Assembly: GCA_022559985.1 (NCBI GenBank)
Contig: JAFJTR010000046.1
Coordinates: forward strand, 62,001-126,000
Source: Parastagonospora avenae f. sp. tritici 18332-5
Lineage: Eukaryota > Ascomycota > Dothideomycetes > Pleosporales > Phaeosphaeriaceae
Reading direction: 5' to 3'
DNA: 64,000 bases
Shown here: positions 24,161 to 35,088 of the stretch, one piece after another
Position numbering within the stretch: position 1 is the stretch's first letter
How the letters are laid out: the number at the start of each line of letters is the position of its first letter
The notes under the pieces: model-generated
What the model was told of the DNA's origin: nothing
The model's input: only the letters and a program-made list of their open reading frames with translations
Database searches by the model: none
Position numbers and translations under genes: made by a program

Positions 24161-25634
24161 CTACCTGGCTACACGATGGATTAACCTGGAGGAGTTAGTA
24201 TCATGGCAAATGCTAGCTGATGGCTGACTTACCTCAAAGTGCTGATGGTGAAAGTGCTGATCCACGCAAAGAGGGCGATCAGCAAGGTCGCAGTCAAGGC
24301 TTTCTGGCGCGTGCAGATTGAACTGGTGTATGCACAGACCTGATAATTGGGAATATCCGAGTCTCGACATGCCCACTTCTCGTCGGTAAGAGCCTGGAAG
24401 GCTAGACTCAAGTTGGCAGACTCAAAGACAATGAATGCTAGGTCCAAGAAAATGAGGGACATCTTGGCGTTGTGTGAACGTAGGCCAAGCGGCTTCGAGG
24501 TGTACTCGTCATAGGTGATGTAGATGGTATAGGCAATTGCGACTACGTCAACGATGATGGCCATCCAGGTGGATGAGTTGTTCAGGCAGTCGTTGCTGTT
24601 GGAGAGGTGGAAGATGGCGCTCGAAAGTGATAGCGCCATGATAGAGAAGACGAGAACAATCATGCGGACGACAGCGGGGACCATGGGATGATTCATAATA
24701 ATCCTATGGAAGCGCATAAACTTCCGCTTCCGCTTGGCTGGGCTGAAGAGCCAGAAGCCCTTCATGAGCTCGTCGCCCTTGTCTTCGTCAATGGGCTCCC
24801 AGGGCGTCTCGAGATCGGGCATGTTCTCCTTCATCCAGTCGTCGTCGACGATTTGCTGGCCTGTCCGGGACGAGACGGGGCGGTCGTGCTGGTCGCCGAA
24901 GTGGGAGGACGCCTGGGCAAACTGCTTCCACTTCTGCGCGCTGTCGCTCATGGGGGTACCGAGGGTGACGGGGGCGCCTTCGCGGACATGGTCGAATTTG
25001 CGGCCAGGCACGTTGGACTTGGGCGTGGGCATGAAGTTGTGGCTCGCGGGGCGCACCGAGGTGGGCGTGCGCGGCAGCAGGAGGGAAGTTGCGTCGGCAT
25101 GCTCGTCTTCGTCGGCGGACTGCACCCAAGCTGGAGGCCGTTAGTACTATATTCATATTCATTTTCATATTCGAGACATGCAGTAAGACATTTCGCGGGG
25201 AATGTCTCGGGCTGCTGTTCCGGACAGGCCAGCGTCACACAGGAAGTCTTACGAGGGAGTGTCCGGGCATTGCGCTGCCTCTCCTTGTTCTCCGCGCTCG
25301 CGCTCAGGGTGCGGCTCGACGACGCCAGCGTGTGGGGAGTGCTCGAGACGGACTGGCTGTGGCTCTTCCTGGCGGCGCCGTCGCTGTGGCTCTGGCTGTT
25401 GCGTGAGTTGCCCGACACGGCGCTGACCCTCGACTGCGGGCGGTTATGCGAGTTCACCGACGAGGCCGTGGGTGGGGGGATGGGCGAGGGCTGCAGCTGG
25501 CCGCTGTGGGAGCTGGAGAAGGACGGGTGCGTGTAGGTGCTCCCCTGGGCAGATTCGGGGCTCAGGAAGGGTTGCGCGTTGGGGTGGCTGCCATTGTCGC
25601 TCTTCCTGCGCTCAGCCATCGACTTGCTCGTCAT
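24161..25634 (-). CDS. SRF1: SRF1-like regulator of phospholipase D, four-TM membrane protein
   Basis: Exons 25634-25253, 25130-24233 and 24185-24161 give 434 residues. Intron 1 has a perfect TACTAAC branch site. Intron 2 has donor GTAAGT and a GATACTAAC branch, and the last exon is only 25 nt (LIHRVAR then stop). The first 220 residues are disordered and Ser/Pro/Gln-rich. A conserved block then begins TPWEPIDEDKGDELMKGFW, followed by a basic AKRKRKF. Four hydrophobic segments follow (around AVVRMIVLVFSIMAL, WMAIIVDVVAIAY, MSLIFLDLAFIVF and LTATLLIALFAW). This layout matches what I recall of fungal Srf1, a regulator of phospholipase D (Spo14); the name rests on recall, not on a search. The start could also be the Met at 25619. 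Confidence 0.8.
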
Positions 25635-26215
25635 GGCTGGGTGGTGTGCGCCTGTGAGAGCCTGTGGGAGCCGGTGAGGGGCCTCCTCGTCGCAGTAGCG
25701 GGTCCCTTTTCTCCTCACAGACGGCGCGCCAGAGTCAAGCACGGGGAGCCTGGCCTGCTTGGCGGTGAGGGAGCGACAGCAGCGTGTTACGTGGGCGCAA
25801 AGTAGACGACGCGCTGCCACAGCATGCCGGGAGACGGAGGACGGAGGAAGGGCCCGGTGGTGCTGCTATACTGGGACGTGGCTGGAGGTGACTGGACTTG
25901 CTGGCGGACGTTGGGAGCCAGAGCGGAGCCCAGGCTAAGGATTCAGGAAGCTTTCGAGGTCCGCGCGCGGGAGATTAAGCCCTGGCGATCTGGTTGCCGT
26001 GAAACAGGGATATGGGAATGCTCCGCCCACACGTCATTAGCTCGCCGCTTGCCATGCAATTTCACTCACAAGCATTTCCTTCCTCCACACCACGCGCGAG
26101 ATGATCATCTGCGTCATGATTCACCCCATTGTTTAACTGACAGCCTTACCACCTGCGCCATTGCGCGCTTACATAACCCTCTCCGCGACCGACATCCACC
26201 CTCTGGCCCGTGACA
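25635..26215. promoter_or_regulatory. Divergent promoter region
   Basis: 581 bp between the divergent SRF1-like and K+/H+ exchange-related genes. It holds both 5' regions. No individual site assigned. Confidence 0.45.
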
Positions 26216-27220
26216 ATGCGCCTCTTCCTCCTGCCTATATCGACGCGCCGCTCGCTCATCTACTGCGAAAGGGTCCACGAAAAAGCCCCCAAAGACCGCT
26301 CTGTCATCGACAAGGTCACCATCAAGGCGAACGAGACATGGGCGGCATGGGAAAAGGACGAAAAGGCCGTGGGCAACTGGAAGAAGAAGGTCACATTCTA
26401 CGGTAACCAGGCCATGAAGAGGATACCGTACGAGGAGTGGGGGCTGAAGACTCTGCCATCTCTGACTGCATCACGGAAGCAAGCCATTCTAGATGGCAAA
26501 GAAAAATATGAAGTACTGTTTCCGGGCCGGTACCTGAAGCAAGAAAAGCTTCCAGACATCCTCGAAAAGTTGGCCAAAGAGAGACAGCTCATGCACCGCA
26601 GCAAGCTGATCTGGAGCATTGTCATCATGCCCTTCACTGCGCCTTTCATGCTTGTGCCAGTAATACCCAACCTACCGTTCTTCTACGTCATGTACCGCGC
26701 ATACTCGCATTGGACAGCACTGAACGGCTCAAAATTCCTCGAGCATCTGCTCAAGCACAATCTGCCCACCCCGAAGGCCTCATGGGCTCTCGACGAGGTC
26801 TACACAGCCGGCCTCATGTATCCAACACGCCAGCTGTCGCGAGCGGCTCCAAACCCCACAGAACAGCAGGCTGAGGAGGTGGCAGCGGTCGTACACAAGC
26901 AAACCAACAACGAGACAAAAGACGTCATGGTACTACAGCGATGGAACGGCAAGCTTATTGCCGAGCAGTTCGATCTACCAGATATGGAGGTCGAGATTGA
27001 GCGGGCCGTGGAGCAAGTGGAGAACTCAATAAAGGGCAAGGAAGAGCTCATGGAGGAGAAGCTGGAGCTCGAGAGAGCAGCTGGCAAGACGGACGCTAGA
27101 GCAAAGGATGAGCTTCCTGAGCAAATCACCGAGAAGATCCACGAGCAAGCAGAACATGTCGCCGACAAGGCGAAGAAACAGGCAGAAGAGGTTGTTGAGA
27201 AAGCGCAGAAGAGCAGCTAA
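26216..27220 (+). CDS. Mitochondrial K+/H+ exchange-related protein
   Basis: Intronless, 334 residues, starting MRLFLLPISTRRSLIYCER at the ATG at 26216; an in-frame GTG lies just upstream. The architecture fits the fungal family annotated as mitochondrial K+-H+ exchange-related. The conserved N-terminal half includes WAAWEKDEKAVGNWKKKVT and IPYEEWGLKTLP. A hydrophobic hairpin around residues 140-165 (IVIMPFTAPFMLVPVIPNLPF, split by prolines) leads into FFYVMYRAYSHW. The last 90 residues are highly charged and helical (repeated Glu/Lys/Ala), probably coiled coil. An inner mitochondrial membrane location is inferred from the family. Confidence 0.82.
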   Translation: MRLFLLPISTRRSLIYCERVHEKAPKDRSVIDKVTIKANETWAAWEKDEKAVGNWKKKVTFYGNQAMKRIPYEEWGLKTLPSLTASRKQAILDGKEKYEVLFPGRYLKQEKLPDILEKLAKERQLMHRSKLIWSIVIMPFTAPFMLVPVIPNLPFFYVMYRAYSHWTALNGSKFLEHLLKHNLPTPKASWALDEVYTAGLMYPTRQLSRAAPNPTEQQAEEVAAVVHKQTNNETKDVMVLQRWNGKLIAEQFDLPDMEVEIERAVEQVENSIKGKEELMEEKLELERAAGKTDARAKDELPEQITEKIHEQAEHVADKAKKQAEEVVEKAQKSS

Positions 27221-27655
27221 GCAGCTTTTGAATATAGAAGGGCAGTGACATTGAATTGTACGATATAATGAAGTCAGGATACAAAGCTCGGAGTTGGCGG
27301 CAATCATATGTATACCCACATAGAAGCACGATGTCAATGTATCATATCCGCTCATGCAACCTTCCAACCCCAGTGACTGGCGTATTTGACAGCACTGTCG
27401 AGAAGCTCCAGGAGGTGCACCGGCACAGCTCATAACTTCCGTCACAGCGTCTTCCCTACGAGTCTTACTCTTCTGTCAAGCTTTCCAACATCACCCCCCG
27501 GAAATATCGGCCAAACTCCAAAATCCACCATAATCCACATCAAACATCCATAAATATCAGCCCAACTTGAATTCTCCCAATATTCACATCAATATCCAGA
27601 AATATCAGCCAAACTCCGTTTCCACAAACATCCACACCCATAAATATTAGTACCC
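27221..27655. other. Convergent 3' region
   Basis: 435 bp between convergent genes. The second half is the 48-bp degenerate repeat listed separately. Confidence 0.5.
27501..27650. repeat. Degenerate tandem repeat, about 48-bp unit
   Basis: Three head-to-tail copies start near 27501, 27550 and 27598, plus a stub at 27640. Each opens with AAATATCRGCC(A)AACT and carries ATCCACAT-like runs at the end. The copies differ at many sites, so the array is old. It ends immediately before the stop codon of the cupin gene. Confidence 0.6.
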
Positions 27656-28237
27656 TCACACCTCCCTCCCCACAAACTCCTCCAACCTCTCCCTCCCCCA
27701 CACCACAGGCCCATCCTCCCCATACAACGGATCCACCCTCAACCACTCCACGTCCCCCACCCTCCCCGCCTTCTCCTCCTCGCCCTCCTTCCCATAACAC
27801 ATATCCCAACAACACCCGTCCGGATACGCCCCAACCATCTCAAACCCACCCCCGACACCAAGATCCTCCAGCAACCGATGTCCCACACCCGCCGGCACAA
27901 CGATTGCATCACCCGCGCCCACCTCCACCTCCACCCTCCCCGGATTCGACTCGCCGCCGAAGAGTAGCCGGGCGCGGCCCTGGTAGATGCAGAGGATTTC
28001 GTGCGTAGTGCTGTGGTAGTGCGTGGTTGTGTACATTGTGTAGCGCCATTGCGGGGTTAGGCCGTGCTGGGGGAGGTGCGATTCGAGTGTTGACGGGGTG
28101 GTGGTGGGAGGGAAGACCGCGTGGTATATGTAGAGGGGGTGAGCGTGGGGAGTGGTGTTGGGGAGGAGGGAGTGGGTGGGGATTAGGTGGGTTGAGAGGC
28201 GGAGGGAGGTTAGGGGGGTAAGGGTGAGTGGTGGCAT
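27656..28237 (-). CDS. Single-domain cupin protein
   Basis: 193 residues, intronless. Cupin motif 1 is visible as HYHSTTHEILCIYQG, with two His and a Glu as metal ligands. Motif 2 is GDAIVVPAGVGHRL, with the third His. The flanking text (WRYTMYTTTHYHS and MVGAYPDG) resembles the bacterial YjlB-type cupin family, whose function is not known to me. All metal ligands are present, so a metal-binding enzyme or sensor is likely. The gene is C-rich on its coding strand. Confidence 0.82.
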   Translation of the reverse strand: MPPLTLTPLTSLRLSTHLIPTHSLLPNTTPHAHPLYIYHAVFPPTTTPSTLESHLPQHGLTPQWRYTMYTTTHYHSTTHEILCIYQGRARLLFGGESNPGRVEVEVGAGDAIVVPAGVGHRLLEDLGVGGGFEMVGAYPDGCCWDMCYGKEGEEEKAGRVGDVEWLRVDPLYGEDGPVVWGRERLEEFVGREV

Positions 28238-29216
28238 GGTGGTAGACGTTATGGATAGTTGGTATTGGCGCCTATGGAGATTGAGACGGCGTCTTTCGAT
28301 GTGAGTTATAAGAGATAGTGTCGGAGTTTTTGCTCTATGCGCGCTTGGAAGGAGATTTGTGGTGTTTTTAGTTCTTTAAGAAATAACGGGCGGGACTTGG
28401 ACGATGATGGGATTGTGTTTCAGCCACTATGTTCGTGGTGATAAGATTCGACATATCCATGAAGCTGGACCCTGAGCTGATACCGAACGACGTCATCGGA
28501 CCCGACGTGAGGATGCTGACTTGAGGCAGGCGTAGTAAGATGACCGACAGGCGGTTGTTGAATGCGCTGCTAATGCATACTCACGCAATGTCTGTTGATC
28601 CGAATTACCGTACTTCATCCTTCGTCTAGCTCGGGGTGGACTTGGGGATACTCTGGTTGGTAATCCGTCTCGCCACGCCTGAATATTTCGCAAGACATTG
28701 ACAATGCAGCCTTTGTGTGTCTCAAGACAGAAATATCTTGTCATTCCAATTTCGGCAGACGCTTCGCAGACGCGAATGCAGCACCGTCGTCCACAAGCGC
28801 ATGAGTCTTAGGCGGTCACGGTGGCTAGCGCGTGAATTGCTACTCCCCGCCAAGTCCTGCTGCCTGACTTCAACCATCGACGGTGATTCACAAAACGTCG
28901 CCGCCCGCACGTCTGGCTCCTTCACTTTGAATCTTCCCTTTCACCTTTGGCCGCCTATCCACCGGTCACTGCACGCGCCAAGTGAACGGTAGTTAGTGCC
29001 GAGTAGTATAACAACGGTCGCCCGCAGCTGTTGCTCTTCCACTCATCGCCTCCGCCTTGCACTCCGCACCTTCCACCCACGCACAACCTCGACCTTACAA
29101 CCAACTACAAAGGTTTAGGCGCGGCGACCTTTATTCCTCCTCTATCGACCATACGCTTTCTTTCGCGCAAGAAGTCGCCCTCGAAGAGTGCCTCAGAGCA
29201 CGCGACGACGCCCAAG
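28238..29216. promoter_or_regulatory. Divergent promoter region, cupin and cullin genes
   Basis: 979 bp between divergent genes, holding both 5' regions. The final 200 bp are C/T-rich, as expected for the CUL1 leader. No other gene seen. Confidence 0.45.
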
Positions 29217-31866
29217 ATGGCCTCCGCATCCGCGACCACGTCTACGATGCCACCGGTCCCTGCAAAGGACGATGTGAATGCCACGTAAGTACTACAACTC
29301 CTTCCACCTCGAACTGCGGAGGTAGCAGACTAGTCATTTGGCGTATCTGCTCGCTCATTTGAAGCTTTGCGGTTCGTGATAGCTTTTGCACAGTTTCGCG
29401 AGCCGGCTTCAATGTCCGTTACTAGCTGCCATGCCTGTTTCCCAGGTCTCTCAGTCTCCCAGTCTCCCTGAGAGTCTAGGGTGAATGTCGCTCTTGCTTG
29501 CAACACACAACTCAAACCACCCCGCCCCCACTTGCGCTCTTGCTGACAACCGACAGATGGAAATACCTCGAAGCTGGTGTCGATAAGATCATGACCAACC
29601 TCCGCGGGGGTATGGACATGAAGACATACATGGGCCTCTACACCGCGATCCACAACTTCTGTACCGCGCAGAAGGCCGTCGCTGGCTCGTCGTTTCACGC
29701 TGCTAACAATCGCGGTGGCGCACATCTTCTCGGCGAAGACCTCTACCAACATCTCATCGAATACCTCAAGACACATCTTCAAGGCGTCCAGGACGAGTCA
29801 CGGCAACATGTCGACGAGGCGCTCCTCACATTCTACATCAAGGAGTGGAATCGGTACACGACTGCTGGACAGTACAACAATCATTTGTTTCGATACCTCA
29901 ACCGCCATTGGGTGAAGCGCGAGATGGATGAGGGCAAGAAGAACATCTACGATATCTACACCTTACACTTGGTTCGGTGGAAGGAGGACATGTTCACCGG
30001 CACCCAGGAGAGCGTCATGCGCAGCGTCCTGAAGCTTGTCGAGAAGCAGCGGAACGGCGAGACCATTGAGCAGTCACAGATAAAATCGGTCGTCGACTCA
30101 TTCGTGTCTCTGGGCCTGGACGAGTCGGACAGCTCCAAGTCTACTCTCGACGTCTATAAGGAGTTCTTCGAGAAGCCGTTCCTCGCGGCTACCGCTGAAT
30201 ACTACGACAACGAATCAAAACAGTTTTTGGCCGAGAACAGCGTCGTGGAGTACATGAAGAAGGCTGAGTCCCGCCTAGACGAGGAGAAAGAGCGCGTGCC
30301 GTTGTACCTGCTCAACGAGATCATGTCTCCTTTGATGCGGACGTGTGAGCAGTCGCTCATTACTAACCACTCACAAGCTCTTAGGGAAGAGTTCCAGATC
30401 CTTCTCGACCATGACAAGATCGACGACCTTGGCCGCATGTACAAGTTGCTTGCCCGCATTCCCGAGGGCCTGGATCCTCTTCGTGGCCGTTTCGAGACCC
30501 ATGTCCGCAAGGCTGGCTTGGCTGCCGTCGACAAGATTGCCCAAGAGGGTGACAGCTTAGAACCCAAGGTCTACGTCGAGGCGCTCCTTGAAGTCCATAC
30601 ACAGTACCAAGATCTCGTGAACAAGGCTTTCAACGGCGAGTCAGAGTTTGTGCGCTCCCTGGACAACGCCTGCCGAGAATTCGTCAACCGCAATAAGATA
30701 TGCAAATCGGGCTCCAACAAGTCTCCAGAGTTGCTCGCAAAGTACACCGATACTCTGTTGAAGCGATCAAGCGCAAAGATGAGCGAAGAGGACGACATGG
30801 AGAAGCTACTTACTCAGATCATGACAGTCTTCAAGTACATCGAGGACAAGGACGTTTTCCAGAAGTTCTACTCGCGCATGTTGGCGAAGCGTCTGGTGCA
30901 GACTACATCGGCTTCAGATGATGCCGAGACCAGCATGATCTCCAAGCTCAAGGAGGCCTGCGGTTTCGAGTACACCAACAAGCTTCAGCGCATGTTCCAG
31001 GATATTCAGATCTCCAAGGACCTGAACTCTGCCTTTAAGGAGTGGCAGTCGAACAACTTGGACGAGGCTGACATGAAGACCAACGTCGATGCGAGCTACC
31101 ACATCCTCGGAACCGGTTTCTGGCCGCTAAACCCACCCACCACTCCGTTCACGCCCCCGCAACTTATCGTCCAGACCTATGACCGTTTCGCCCGTTTCTA
31201 CAACCACAAGCACCAGGGGCGAAAGCTCACATGGCTATGGCAATTGTGCAAGGGTGAAGTCAAGGCAAACTACTGCAAGGTCCTTAACTCCAAGGCATCG
31301 CCTACCTTCCAGGTCTCGACTTACCAGATGGGCATCATGCTGCTATTCAACGATAGTGACACCGTCACTTACGATGAGATCGCGGAGGCCACCAAGTTGA
31401 ACAAGGAGACTCTTGACCCTAGCTTAGGCGTCTTCCTGAAGGCAAAGGTCCTGATCGCGCAGCCTGAGAACGCCAAGACTGAGTCGGGGACCACCTACAA
31501 GCTCAACACCGCTTTCAAGACCAAGAAGGCGAAGATCAACCTCAACATCGGTATCAAGTCGGAGCAGAAGGCTGAGGCTGAGGATACGCACAAGACTATT
31601 GAGGAGGACCGCAAGCTACTCATGCAGGTATGTACACCACTTTCTCCCACTCCCTGAACATTGCTAACTTACTATAGTCCGCCATTGTGCGTATCATGAA
31701 GTCTCGCAAGAAGATGAAGCACCAGCAGCTCGTCTCCGAGACGATTCAGCAGATCAAGAACCGCTTCATGCCCCGCGTGCCTGACATCAAGAAGTGCATA
31801 GACATCCTGCTCGAGAAGGAGTACTTGGAGCGTCTTGAGGGTGACGAGCTCGGCTACCTCGCCTAA
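29217..31866 (+). CDS. CUL1: Cullin-1, SCF ubiquitin ligase scaffold
   Basis: Scaffold that holds Skp1/F-box proteins at its N-terminus and the Rbx1 RING protein at its C-terminus. Exons 29217-29284, 29557-31627 and 31678-31866 give 775 residues. The first intron is long for this window (272 nt). The N-terminal cullin repeats begin WKYLEAGVDKIM. The cullin-homology region includes DVFQKFYSRMLAKRLV and GFWPLNPP. The last exon carries the neddylation site in IVRIMKSRKKMKHQQLV, where Lys721 is the predicted NEDD8 acceptor. It ends with the cullin signature YLERLEGDELGYLA. The F-box-like gene at 18.5 kb would be a possible partner. Confidence 0.97.
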
Positions 31867-32400
31867 GCTCCCTTGGCTATTTCCTTTGCCTTCCTTGGCC
31901 CCTTGGCTAACGAGTAACGGATTATGGAACCTTTTTCCTTTGTCATGAAGCTGCATCCGTAGTTCTCAATCAGCTCGCGGCCGCGTTCCTGGCGTTTGAC
32001 GGCGGGTATCACATGGGCTGGGTTTTCTTTCTCAAAGACGCAATGCTAGTTGATGCGTTGATGTCGCGCATGGTTCCTTCAATCATAGATACGTGGCTAC
32101 GAACAAAATATAGTCCATCGGTGGCTAGTGTATCAAACAGACAATGCTGTTACATTCTTCACTTTCTCTCCGATGGTAGTGTGATGATGTGCTGTAACTC
32201 ACGTGAATGACACTGCTTAGATACGTGGGCTGGATTGTGACGAACAGGCACCTAAGTACGAACCCCATGTGGGCGACATACAAAGTTCGGGATGTCGTAT
32301 ACGTCTGATGCTGTAATGTTATTAGTCGTTTGATTTGACCAGTATTTATTCAAATTCTCACCGCAATGCTCCATTACTATCCACAATCTGACCATCTATC
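31867..32400. other. Intergenic between tandem plus-strand genes
   Basis: 534 bp holding the CUL1 3' UTR and the promoter of the next gene. Nothing else recognised. Confidence 0.5.
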
Positions 32401-33252
32401 ATGCCTCCTCACCCCACTTCCAACGACAACTTCGACGATTGGGAAGAAGTCGAAACCCCATTCAGCCTCTCCAAAAATGACTTGGCTCATCTCAAACTCG
32501 TCTTCTACAACGACTCCGTCCTCCTTTCTGCCTGCATCCTACTGTACCAGCGCCTCTCCCACCTCTCCATCACCGACGATCAGAATGATGTAGACACCGC
32601 AGAAGCCCTGCGACTTGTGCTTAGTAGCTTACAGCAGATGACTCATAAACTTTCCCTCACGCGCGCTGACAGAGAAGATGAGTTAGCGCAAATGGCGGAA
32701 CATGAGGAGCTTCTTGTGATTGAGATACGTGAGAGGGATGAAGAGATCGACAGCTTGAACAACGCACTACGGTTCGCCGCAAGGGACATAACGGCCCGAC
32801 AGCGACGAGAAGACGAGTTAAAAGACGAATTAGACATGTGTGCGCGGGATTTCGACGATTTATTCAACTATCAGCGCAATCTGATCGATCAGTTAACAGA
32901 GGCGCAAATCGCGCTTGGCAAGGTTCGGAGAGACGTGCAAGAAGACTGCGACAGGAGGATAAGCGCCATTGGCGACGAGTATGAGAAATGGCGTCAAGAG
33001 TTGCATGAGGAGAATGAGCGGCTAAGAGAGGTTGTTGGGGAGAGGGATGAGGAGATTGAGAGGTTGAGGAGGGAGTATACGGAACTTCAACGAGTGAGAA
33101 GAGAGTGTGCGGGGCTGAGGGAAAGGGCGGATACTTTGGCGGAGATGGGGGGGATGAATGGGGACAATGAGGGTTGGGAGGGAAAGGGGAAAGGGAAGGT
33201 ATATATGGGTGTGCAGGCAGAAATGGATGCGAATGCGGAGATGAGTGCGTAG
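32401..33252 (+). CDS. Hypothetical coiled-coil protein
   Basis: 283 residues, intronless. The acidic N-terminus (DNFDDWEEVE) is followed by a hydrophobic helix around residues 35-50 (VLLSACILLYQRL), then about 190 residues of Glu/Arg/Leu heptads typical of a long coiled coil. The tail is Gly/Asn-rich. I recognise no family. A shorter coiled-coil protein with a similar plan is encoded at 35586. It is likely a real gene because the single frame is long, begins at a clean ATG after a TATTTATT-rich leader, and has protein-like composition throughout. Confidence 0.75.
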   Translation: MPPHPTSNDNFDDWEEVETPFSLSKNDLAHLKLVFYNDSVLLSACILLYQRLSHLSITDDQNDVDTAEALRLVLSSLQQMTHKLSLTRADREDELAQMAEHEELLVIEIRERDEEIDSLNNALRFAARDITARQRREDELKDELDMCARDFDDLFNYQRNLIDQLTEAQIALGKVRRDVQEDCDRRISAIGDEYEKWRQELHEENERLREVVGERDEEIERLRREYTELQRVRRECAGLRERADTLAEMGGMNGDNEGWEGKGKGKVYMGVQAEMDANAEMSA

Positions 33253-33542
33253 GGTGATAGGAAGGGGGGTAAAGGGAAGGAGCCTATGTCATGATCTGAA
33301 GCACAGACTGAACTGGAAAGATGGTTATTGCATTTTTGATTCGCGGGGACAAGATTTGAAAATAGTGTTTGATTGTTCACGTTAATTGAATTTTGGCACA
33401 TGGACATCAACACAGGTGCTAATGAAAGGCTTGTTGGGCTAAGTAATTATTTTCCGTTCGATCAATTACATGCTCTTACAGATCAACGCTAAAACATCTC
33501 AACATGTGCGCCAGACTTCTGGTAATTATACTGCTACCCAGT

Positions 33543-34231
33543 CTAAAACAAAAGCCCAAAACTAATCGCACGGTCCATCTGCTGCCTAAACATCTCCGGG
33601 GTCAAATGTATCGGTACACCCTTCTGCTTCTCAATCTCCACCCGCGCCAATGAAACCTCATCCATGAGCTCTTTTGTGCAGTAGCAACAGGTAAGCGGGC
33701 TGGACGAACCGGTCTTTTTCAATGAGTCGCGCCAACCCATTAAGCAGTCCAGATGGTAGAGATTGTTGCATGCAGTGGCATAGCAGGGATTCTCCGTGAA
33801 ATCGTCTTTGCAGATCAGACATTCATCGTCGGCCTTGGGCTCTGGGATGCAGTGCATATGCTGCTCGAGCCAGAGATCTTCAGCCCGCGGGAAGTCATGG
33901 GCGATACGGACGTCGGGGACAGGATCGTCGATCACATAGATGACTTCGCCGTTAGACATGAAGTCGAAATCCCAGTGTGAATAAAGTGTTACTTCGTGGA
34001 CCCGATCTTTCCAGAGCTTGATAGCGGTCTGCGAATCAAGGGATCCAGCGGGCGTGTTGTTGGCTGTCAGTCCAGCAAGAGTGTTATTCTCCGCCTGCTC
34101 TATATCTGCGTTCAAGTGGGCAGGGCGAGCATGGGCTCTCGATAAGGCAAGCGTGGACTCGTTCGCACTCGAAAGTGTACTTGTAGAGCGGCTCTTGCTC
34201 CAGATAGACCTGCGTGCCCGCTTCCCTGAAG
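33543..34231 (-). CDS. RING-finger-like hypothetical protein, C-terminal part
   Basis: An open frame without its own early ATG, so it is probably a downstream exon. It carries a RING-type zinc finger, ECLICKDDF then CNNLYHLDCLMGW then CCYC. This Cys/His pattern suggests an E3 ubiquitin ligase, although only one classical His is seen. Before the finger the protein has an IYVIDDPVPDVR block; after it comes a helical tail that ends GLLF. A strong branch-and-acceptor (GTCCTAACTCTTCAG) lies directly at its upstream edge, which indicates splicing from the frame at 34234-34938. No simple donor restores the frame (see findings). Confidence 0.6.
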
Positions 34232-34233
34232 AG

Positions 34234-34938
34234 TTAGGACGGGACCATGTTCGAAGCAAGGTATAGATATGACGTAACTGCCATCACGGCGTTTTTATCG
34301 TCTTCGCTGCCCCATGCTTCCTCTGATGAAGGTCGAAGTGCAGTAAGCATTCTAGTGAGATCGGGCCATATGCCAAAGCCACCGGTGATTCGGTCACTCC
34401 GCTGGAGTCTATAATTGCTCTTCTTGCTAAGATCGACACGCGGTTGCTGCACTATGATTGCACGCATCTCATGGAAAAGAGAGCCGTCTGCGTCGACACT
34501 GTCGTGACAAGCACACTTCAACAGCCAATCTTTGACTTCGAGGAGAAGTTTCGTCGTCTCTTCCTCAAACAGCTCGGGACTCCGAGCTACCTGACGTACA
34601 TCCTTGATTGCGGTTGCAAAGATAGCGCTCGCAGGCATGAGAACTTCATGCAAGGAAAGATCCATCGCAGTCAGATGTAGGCGCACTTCTTCGGAGATTG
34701 GCAGGTAATGTGGTTGCTGCAAGAAGTATATCCAGTTCTGCCAAATCGGCCCAGTAGGTTTCTGCAAGCTCATCCCGACTTTATAGACCTCGAATGCCAA
34801 CAAGGTAAGGCCTTCGTCTACCTTATCAGATTCGTCTCGGAAGGGCTTGATGGCGTCGTTGAGGCACTGGAAGGCTACTGCTGGATGATTAGACCAGTCA
34901 ACAGAAGGCGCACCGTGGTCTGCAGCATACAGTGCCAT
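34234..34938 (-). CDS. Hypothetical protein, probable 5' exon of the RING gene
   Basis: An open frame from MALYAADHGAPSV; an in-frame Met at 35088 is possible but its leader looks like UTR. About 230 residues, mostly helical, with no recognised domain. Features include FQCLNDAIKPFRDES and an acidic EEAWGSEDDKN near the end. The frame runs into the branch site and acceptor of the RING exon, so its nominal stop at 34234 is probably intronic. It may be the N-terminal half of the RING protein or a separate gene. Confidence 0.55.
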   Translation of the reverse strand: MALYAADHGAPSVDWSNHPAVAFQCLNDAIKPFRDESDKVDEGLTLLAFEVYKVGMSLQKPTGPIWQNWIYFLQQPHYLPISEEVRLHLTAMDLSLHEVLMPASAIFATAIKDVRQVARSPELFEEETTKLLLEVKDWLLKCACHDSVDADGSLFHEMRAIIVQQPRVDLSKKSNYRLQRSDRITGGFGIWPDLTRMLTALRPSSEEAWGSEDDKNAVMAVTSYLYLASNMVPS

Positions 34939-35088
34939 GATTGTGGATATATGTTCAATTGTGCTTGAGTTCCCGAGTGTTTGCGTGAGAAGCGAGAGTC
35001 CAGAAAGTTTGGTGCGGCTGTGTTTAATGGGGGTTGTGTTGGTGCGATAGTGAGCTGGCGAGTGTGGCTGGAGAAAGAGGTCGAACAT

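Noticed and set aside
24688..25536. A 282-codon plus-strand frame opposite the SRF1-like gene
   Set aside because: It is antisense to a gene with clear membrane helices and consistent splice sites. Its composition (Gly/Ala/Arg/Trp-rich) is that of a GC-rich shadow.
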